Shown here: one piece after another, positions 59,773 to 64,000 of the stretch
Layout of the letters: each line of letters opens with the position of its first letter
Position numbering within the stretch: position 1 is the stretch's first letter
NCBI GenBank assembly: GCA_964353015.1
Contig: CAYGUA010000005.1
Span: 1-64,000 of the forward strand
From: JAMZMI01 sp964353015
GTDB lineage: Bacteria; Bacteroidota; Bacteroidia; Cytophagales; Cyclobacteriaceae
Direction of reading: 5' to 3'
DNA: 64,000 nucleotides
Position numbers and translations under genes: made by a program
The notes under the pieces: generated by a model
The model's database searches: none
What the model was told of the DNA's origin: nothing
Seen by the model: only the letters and a program-made list of their open reading frames with translations

Positions 59773-61916
59773 AAGTTTTGTATTTGTTTGTTGAAAGTTC
59801 CAATTGTGATAAAGCAACCAAGAAAGACGAATCTTTTGGCCGGTAGATTGATGACTTCAGATTTATAAAAACCCGCGTCATCAGGAGTATCTGAAAAATT
59901 ATATCCAAAGCTTTGGTCCCATCCCAGTAAGTTGCTCGCCGAAAAGTATACGACTACCTGAGAATTTGGCAACCAGGCCACATTGTAGCTCAGATCATGA
60001 TAAACCTCTGTTTTGCTTTCGTTATATCCATCCACATTCGGATCATCATAAGGCCGACCAGAAGTAACCGAATATGTAAGACCCATTTGGCTTTTAAGGC
60101 TTGGAAACCATTTTTTACTGACAATAGAAGCATTGTGATTGGAAACAAATCCGGGGGTACTTTTTACCGGATAGTTTTGAAATTTCCTTTCAGACTGAAG
60201 CCATGAATATGATATCCAATAATCTAGATTTTTTATTCCTCCTCTGTCTCTTAAGAAAAGATCCAAGCCGTAGGCATAACCAGAACCATCTGATGTATAT
60301 GTTTCAGGATCAAAAGCATCGTCATATCTGATGAGCTGGTTGTATTGTTTAAAATAACCTTCTACACGGATTATCCTATCTTCTTTTATCCTTTGAAAAT
60401 TAAGGATGTAATGATTTGCCCGTTCTTGATCTAGTTCTTTTGAAAACCTCAGATACTTTGAGTCCGGATCTTGATAAAATATACCAGTGGCTACCGAAAG
60501 CTGGTTGAACTCATCCAGCTTATATGCCAGCGACAATCTGGGTACAAGATTAAAAGTGCGTGCGTAGGATTCATATTCACCACGGATCCCCCCTCTTAAT
60601 ATCCATTTATCAGCCAGATAGTGATCCAATTCTGTAAAAAAAACTGCCCGAAATTGATCTAAAGAAAGCTGACTGTAAGAAATAGTATCATTGATTGTTT
60701 CCTGAAAAATTTTGTTGAAAAATTCAGTTCCAGTTTTTAAATATGTTCTATCGTTGAATTGATGCTCGTATTTTATTTTGAAATGAAAATCATTAATTGG
60801 TGCATTTGATCCAAATCCGTTGAATACCGTCTGATCATGATTATTTGTGAAAGATAATCCAGAATAAAAAACATCATTTTCATTAACTGGCTTTTCATAG
60901 GTGATATTGGAATAAAAGAATTGATTTTTGACGAAAACTGAATTGTAGCCAAGATCATTTAAAATGGTTTTTTGTTCCAGAGCAAAACTGTTGGTATTAG
61001 CCATAGTTAATGCTCTAAGTCGACCTCCATCCTGAAAATCCTTCTTGTAAGCCAAAGTTCCATTCCAGCTTTTATTACCTTCTATCCAATCGACATTTTG
61101 AGAAATCAGCTTATTGTAAGGTGTAAGATCAGAATGTGCCGCCTGAAAGTATATAGATTGATTATTCCAATATTTATTAGCAGAGATATCAGCACCGATT
61201 GACATTAAAGAAATATCGACACTCGATTCTTGATTGACCTCATTTGTTTTTAGTACCAAAGCCGATGAAAGTGCTTGTCCATATTCGGCACTGTAGCCCC
61301 CGGTACTAAAGAATGTCCCTTTAAACAGAAATGGAGAAAATCTGCTCCTCGAAGGAATGGATGGCCCTGTTGTTCCAAAGAAGTTGGAGACCTCAACTCC
61401 ATCAATAAACGCTTTTGTTTCATTTGCCGTACCTCCTCTCACAAATAGCCGACCCGATTCACCATTTTTTTGTGTACCAGGCAGTGTATTTAACGCACCA
61501 GCAATATCGGCAGTCGCGCCAGCAGTCATTGCGATATCCAGACTCTTCAATATCACTGACTTCTTCTCGTCACTTGCTTCGAATGCTCCGGCGGAAATTG
61601 TAACGGCATTCATTGTATTGAATTCTTCCTCCAGCACTATTTCTTGGAATGTTGACTTATCCGTTTCTATTGATATTTCTTGTGTTTTAAATCCAATAAA
61701 GCTGATTATCAGAATTTGCTCACCTTGTTCATAGATTTCAAATGAAAAATGACCTTCTGCATTTGTGGTGGCACCATCGTAGGAATCTTTGATATATACA
61801 TTTGCACCAATCAAGGCTTTGGCCTCCTGATCAGTTATTCTACCGTTGATGGTAACCTGGCCTGATGCAGTCAAACAAAAGAATAGAACTAGATAAAGCT
61901 GTAAGAATATTTTCAT
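59769..61916 (-). CDS. TonB-dependent receptor heading a LytTR operon
   Basis: It has 715 residues. A signal peptide (1-19) is followed by a carboxypeptidase-regulatory-like domain (20-105; TINGRITDQEAKALIGANVY, then IISFIGFKTQEISIET), a plug (about 110-230; GALNTLPGTQKNGESGRLFV, then FIDGVEVSNFFGTTGP) and a barrel of moderate length. No SusD partner is nearby. The four genes downstream (DUF2141, TPR, LytS, LytTR) are locked to it by overlaps, so the receptor and its likely sensor are made together. The substrate is unknown. Upstream lie two LytTR-type boxes. Confidence 0.92.
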   Translation of the reverse strand: MKIFLQLYLVLFFCLTASGQVTINGRITDQEAKALIGANVYIKDSYDGATTNAEGHFSFEIYEQGEQILIISFIGFKTQEISIETDKSTFQEIVLEEEFNTMNAVTISAGAFEASDEKKSVILKSLDIAMTAGATADIAGALNTLPGTQKNGESGRLFVRGGTANETKAFIDGVEVSNFFGTTGPSIPSRSRFSPFLFKGTFFSTGGYSAEYGQALSSALVLKTNEVNQESSVDISLMSIGADISANKYWNNQSIYFQAAHSDLTPYNKLISQNVDWIEGNKSWNGTLAYKKDFQDGGRLRALTMANTNSFALEQKTILNDLGYNSVFVKNQFFYSNITYEKPVNENDVFYSGLSFTNNHDQTVFNGFGSNAPINDFHFKIKYEHQFNDRTYLKTGTEFFNKIFQETINDTISYSQLSLDQFRAVFFTELDHYLADKWILRGGIRGEYESYARTFNLVPRLSLAYKLDEFNQLSVATGIFYQDPDSKYLRFSKELDQERANHYILNFQRIKEDRIIRVEGYFKQYNQLIRYDDAFDPETYTSDGSGYAYGLDLFLRDRGGIKNLDYWISYSWLQSERKFQNYPVKSTPGFVSNHNASIVSKKWFPSLKSQMGLTYSVTSGRPYDDPNVDGYNESKTEVYHDLSYNVAWLPNSQVVVYFSASNLLGWDQSFGYNFSDTPDDAGFYKSEVINLPAKRFVFLGCFITIGTFNKQIQNL

Positions 61917-61962
61917 CTCGAATCTTATTATGATTCGAAAGTGGGAGTAATTGTTTTTGGAT

Positions 61963-61970
61963 GAAATTTA
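61963..61970 (-). promoter_or_regulatory. Candidate -7 box of the TonB-LytTR operon
   Basis: On the minus strand TAAATTTC (61970-61963) differs from TAnnTTTG at one base and lies 46 nt before the start codon. The LytTR-type repeats stand where the -33 element would be expected, which fits activation by the bound regulator. Confidence 0.4.
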
Positions 61971-61974
61971 AAAT

Positions 61975-62007
61975 TACCGAACTGTAGAATGACAGTACCG
62001 AACTGTA
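61975..62007 (-). promoter_or_regulatory. Two LytTR-box direct repeats upstream of the TonB-LytTR operon
   Basis: TACAGTTCGGTA occurs twice on the minus strand (62007-61996 and 61986-61975), identical over 12 nt and 21 bp apart. The 9-mer ACAGTTCGG fits the LytTR consensus [TA][AC][CA]GTTN[AG][TG], and the 12-bp spacer between 9-mers is the canonical one. It sits 58 nt before the TonB-receptor start. Binding by the LytTR regulator of the same operon is a strong inference. Confidence 0.75.
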
Positions 62008-62052
62008 AACCTTCAGGCCTGAATTAAAAAATGAAAATAATCTAAGCGAATT

Positions 62053-62070
62053 TGTTATGCATGCATAACA
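62053..62070. promoter_or_regulatory. Palindromic operator 1 of the acyl-CoA dehydrogenase gene
   Basis: TGTTATGCATGCATAACA is a perfect 18-bp palindrome. It overlaps the candidate -33 TTTG (62051-62054). The core TATGCATGCATA recurs at operator 2, centred 37 bp downstream. TetR-type fatty-acid regulators bind sites of this size; the regulator itself is not in the window. Confidence 0.65.
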
Positions 62071-62077
62071 TTTTTTA

Positions 62078-62085
62078 TATATTTG
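62078..62085 (+). promoter_or_regulatory. Candidate -7 box of the acyl-CoA dehydrogenase gene
   Basis: TATATTTG is an exact match to TAnnTTTG. It is 23 nt after the TTTG at 62051-62054, slightly longer than the usual spacing, and 51 nt before the start codon. It lies between the two palindromes. Confidence 0.55.
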
Positions 62086-62091
62086 AATTTA

Positions 62092-62105
62092 GTATGCATG
62101 CATAC
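62092..62105. promoter_or_regulatory. Palindromic operator 2 of the acyl-CoA dehydrogenase gene
   Basis: GTATGCATGCATAC is a perfect 14-bp palindrome with the same core as operator 1. It is near the expected transcription start, so a bound repressor would block initiation. Confidence 0.6.
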
Positions 62106-62136
62106 CTTTTATAAACCAGATTCAAATACATACAAA

Positions 62137-63945
62137 ATGGAAGCAGTAGCACAAAAAACATCAATCAAAGGCGGAGAGTTTATAGTACGGGAAACAGAAG
62201 CTCACGAAATCTTCATTCCAGAGGAGTTTTCTGAAGAGCAGAAAATGATGGCGGCTGCAACCCAGGATTTCATCGATACGGAGATCACCCCCAATATTGC
62301 CCGTATGGATAGCATGGAAGACGGCTTCATGTCTTCACTTATGACAAAAGCAGGTGAGCTCGGCCTGCTAGGTGTAGCAGTTCCTGAAGCATATGGAGGA
62401 CTTGGAATGAATTTCAATACAAGCATGCTGATGGCCGATATTGTAGCAGCGGCAGGATCATTTTCTACCGCATATGGTGCACATACAGGAATTGGTACAC
62501 TTCCCATTCTATATTACGGTACTGAGGAACAAAAAAACAAGTACTTACCCGCTCTGGCTAGTGGCGAATGGAAAGCTTGCTATTGTCTAACTGAACCGGA
62601 TGCAGGCTCAGATGCCAATAGTGGTAAAACCAAAGCAAAGCTTACAGAAGACGGCAAACATTACCTTATTAATGGACAGAAAATGTGGATCTCTAATGCG
62701 GGATTTGCGGACCTTTTTATTGTTTTTGCCAAAATTGATGATGACAAAAACCTTACAGCATTTCTAGTTGAAAAAACTTTTGGTGGCATCACCATGAATG
62801 ACGAGGAAAAGAAGCTGGGAATAAAAGGATCATCCACACGTCAGGTATTTTTCAATGACTGCAAAGTCCCTGTGGAAAATATGCTTTCAGAAAGAGAAAA
62901 TGGATTCAAGATTGCCGTGAATGTACTCAACGTAGGTAGAATTAAGTTGGGTTGCGGTGTTATTAACGGTGCTAAAACAGTGGCTAGCATGGCTACCAAC
63001 TATGCCAATGAAAGGAAGCAATTCGGCGTTTCCATTTCATCATTTGGCGCGATTCAGACGAAATTGGCCAACATGGCGGCCAGAACTTACGCAGTAGAAT
63101 CTGCTTCTTACAGAGCAGGACAAAACATTGATGATCGAATCACCGCATTAATCGAAGATGGCGTAGAGCCTGGAAAAGCTAAATTGAAAGCTTTGGAGCA
63201 ATTCTCAATCGAATGTGCCATTATCAAAATCCATGGTTCAGAAGTACTTGACTATGTAGTAGATGAGGGTGTGCAGGTTTATGGCGGGATGGGATTTTCA
63301 GAAGAAGCTCCAATGGCCAGAGCTTATAGAGATGCACGAATCACCAGAATCTATGAAGGAACCAACGAAATCAATCGTATGCTTTTGGTTGGAATGATGT
63401 TCAAACGTGCTATGAAAGGTGAAATTGATTTACTAGGTCCTGCAATGGCAGTTGGCAAAGAGTTGACCTCTGTTCCTTCTTTTGAAATGCCTGATCTAAG
63501 TCAACCATTGGCCGAAGAAAAAGAGGTTTTAAGAAAACTCAAAAAGGCTGCCTTGATGGTTGCTGGAAAAGCGGCTGAGAAATTTGGCCCAACATTGAAT
63601 GATGAGCAGGAAATACTGATGCATATCGCAGATATGCTCATTGAAATATACGCTGCTGAATCTACCATACTCAGAACTGAGAAATTGATGGCTCTGTATG
63701 GCAATGAAGGTTCTAAACTATATCAAGATATGGCTTCACTTTATTTGTATGAAGCTGTACAAAAAATAAGAAGTCATGGAGATGAAGCAGTAGCCTGCTT
63801 TGCCACTGGAGATGAATTGAAAGTGATGTTGATGGGAATGAAAAGATTCACAAAATCTAATCCCGTAAACACGAAAGAATTGCGTAGATCGATAGCTGAG
63901 AATATGGTGTCGCAAAACAAATTCCCTTACTCACTTTACAAATAA
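62137..63945 (+). CDS. Acyl-CoA dehydrogenase (long, about 600-residue class)
   Basis: It has 602 residues from ATG 62137 (MEAVAQKTSIKGGEFI); the frame extends upstream but crosses operator 2. FAD-binding signature CYCLTEPDAGSDANSGKT, WISNAGFADLFIVFAKI, and the C-terminal VYGGMGFSEEAPMARAYRDA and RIYEGTNEINRML, where the Glu of YEGTNEI is the probable catalytic base. The length, with an extra helical C-terminal domain (from about 430), fits the very-long-chain class used in beta-oxidation of fatty acids. Two palindromic sites flank its promoter. The gene ends before a strong terminator, so it may be transcribed alone. Confidence 0.93.
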   Translation: MEAVAQKTSIKGGEFIVRETEAHEIFIPEEFSEEQKMMAAATQDFIDTEITPNIARMDSMEDGFMSSLMTKAGELGLLGVAVPEAYGGLGMNFNTSMLMADIVAAAGSFSTAYGAHTGIGTLPILYYGTEEQKNKYLPALASGEWKACYCLTEPDAGSDANSGKTKAKLTEDGKHYLINGQKMWISNAGFADLFIVFAKIDDDKNLTAFLVEKTFGGITMNDEEKKLGIKGSSTRQVFFNDCKVPVENMLSERENGFKIAVNVLNVGRIKLGCGVINGAKTVASMATNYANERKQFGVSISSFGAIQTKLANMAARTYAVESASYRAGQNIDDRITALIEDGVEPGKAKLKALEQFSIECAIIKIHGSEVLDYVVDEGVQVYGGMGFSEEAPMARAYRDARITRIYEGTNEINRMLLVGMMFKRAMKGEIDLLGPAMAVGKELTSVPSFEMPDLSQPLAEEKEVLRKLKKAALMVAGKAAEKFGPTLNDEQEILMHIADMLIEIYAAESTILRTEKLMALYGNEGSKLYQDMASLYLYEAVQKIRSHGDEAVACFATGDELKVMLMGMKRFTKSNPVNTKELRRSIAENMVSQNKFPYSLYK

Positions 63946-63974
63946 TAAAATTTTATTTAGTTGAAAATCCAAAG

Positions 63975-64000
63975 AGTCCCGAAAATTCGGGACTTTTTTT
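63975..64000 (+). terminator. Rho-independent terminator after the acyl-CoA dehydrogenase gene
   Basis: AGTCCCGAA (63975-63983), loop AA, TTCGGGACT (63986-63994), then a T-tract to the window end; perfect 9-bp stem, 29 nt after the stop codon. Confidence 0.9.

Overview
This window looks like the chromosome of a Bacteroidota bacterium, most likely a gliding or marine member of the order Cytophagales. Several things point there. Two long secreted proteins end in type IX secretion (T9SS) sorting domains. There are two large TonB-dependent receptors with carboxypeptidase-regulatory-like N-termini, one of them Oar-like. Many families are typical of Bacteroidota (DUF3822, DUF4296, DUF3667, TIGR02757, a Bat-type von Willebrand operon, a PID-CTERM-type small protein). 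The promoter in front of the initiator tRNA fits the Bacteroidota TTG-N19-TAnnTTTG consensus exactly. Coding is dense, with many 4-11 nt overlaps between genes and Shine-Dalgarno sequences that are hard to see. All of this is read from sequence; no database search was run.

Layout. (1) 0.7-4.0 kb: a T9SS-exported repeat protein, a 56-residue PID-CTERM-like protein, a strong terminator and an AraC-type HTH protein. (2) About 4.1-20.9 kb: an accessory region. Its left half is a minus-strand gene train (11457 down to 4176). It contains a replication-initiator-like protein, three consecutive stand-alone viroplasmin / RNase H1 N-terminal domain proteins, and unrecognised proteins, at least three of which share a degenerate repeat ending in an L-x-(G/A)-W motif. 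Its right half runs mostly forward: an unknown 307-residue protein, two tyrosine recombinases with an excisionase-like HTH protein between them, small unknown proteins, a NUMOD4/HNH endonuclease and a lipoprotein. A 28-29 nt motif recurs upstream of three of these genes. (3) 21.0-24.7 kb: initiator tRNA-Met with its promoter and terminator, then era, der and a SprT-like protease gene. (4) 24.7-31.8 kb: a very large CotH/lamin-tail T9SS protein and an Oar-like TonB-dependent receptor. (5) 32-36.6 kb: a tight minus-strand operon of DUF4296 lipoprotein, mutS2, a cytochrome b5-fold protein, an N-acetylglucosamine kinase-type ATPase and murQ. (6) 36.7-40.2 kb: a Bat-type operon (DUF58, membrane protein, VWA protein, membrane-anchored helical protein). 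(7) 40.2-56.7 kb: core and housekeeping genes, including a LysE exporter, a GH3-like ligase, a YggS PLP protein, coaD, pyrE, two Nudix hydrolases, a LysM protein, an NfeD-type membrane protease, a membrane-bound MutS-like ATPase and a glycosyltransferase. (8) 56.9-61.9 kb: a five-gene operon of TonB receptor, DUF2141 protein, TPR-type protein, LytS-type kinase and LytTR regulator, joined by 4-nt overlaps at three of its four junctions. (9) 62.1-63.9 kb: an acyl-CoA dehydrogenase.

The clearest new regulatory reading is in the 61.9-62.1 kb intergenic region. Two perfect 12-nt direct repeats 21 bp apart carry the LytTR-box consensus, with the canonical 12-bp spacer, just upstream of the operon that itself encodes a LytTR regulator. 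Next to them, two palindromes with a TATGCATGCATA core bracket a promoter-like sequence for the divergent acyl-CoA dehydrogenase gene. The most unusual gene content is the Rep-like plus triple viroplasmin-domain train with its family of repeated domains, beside two recombinases.
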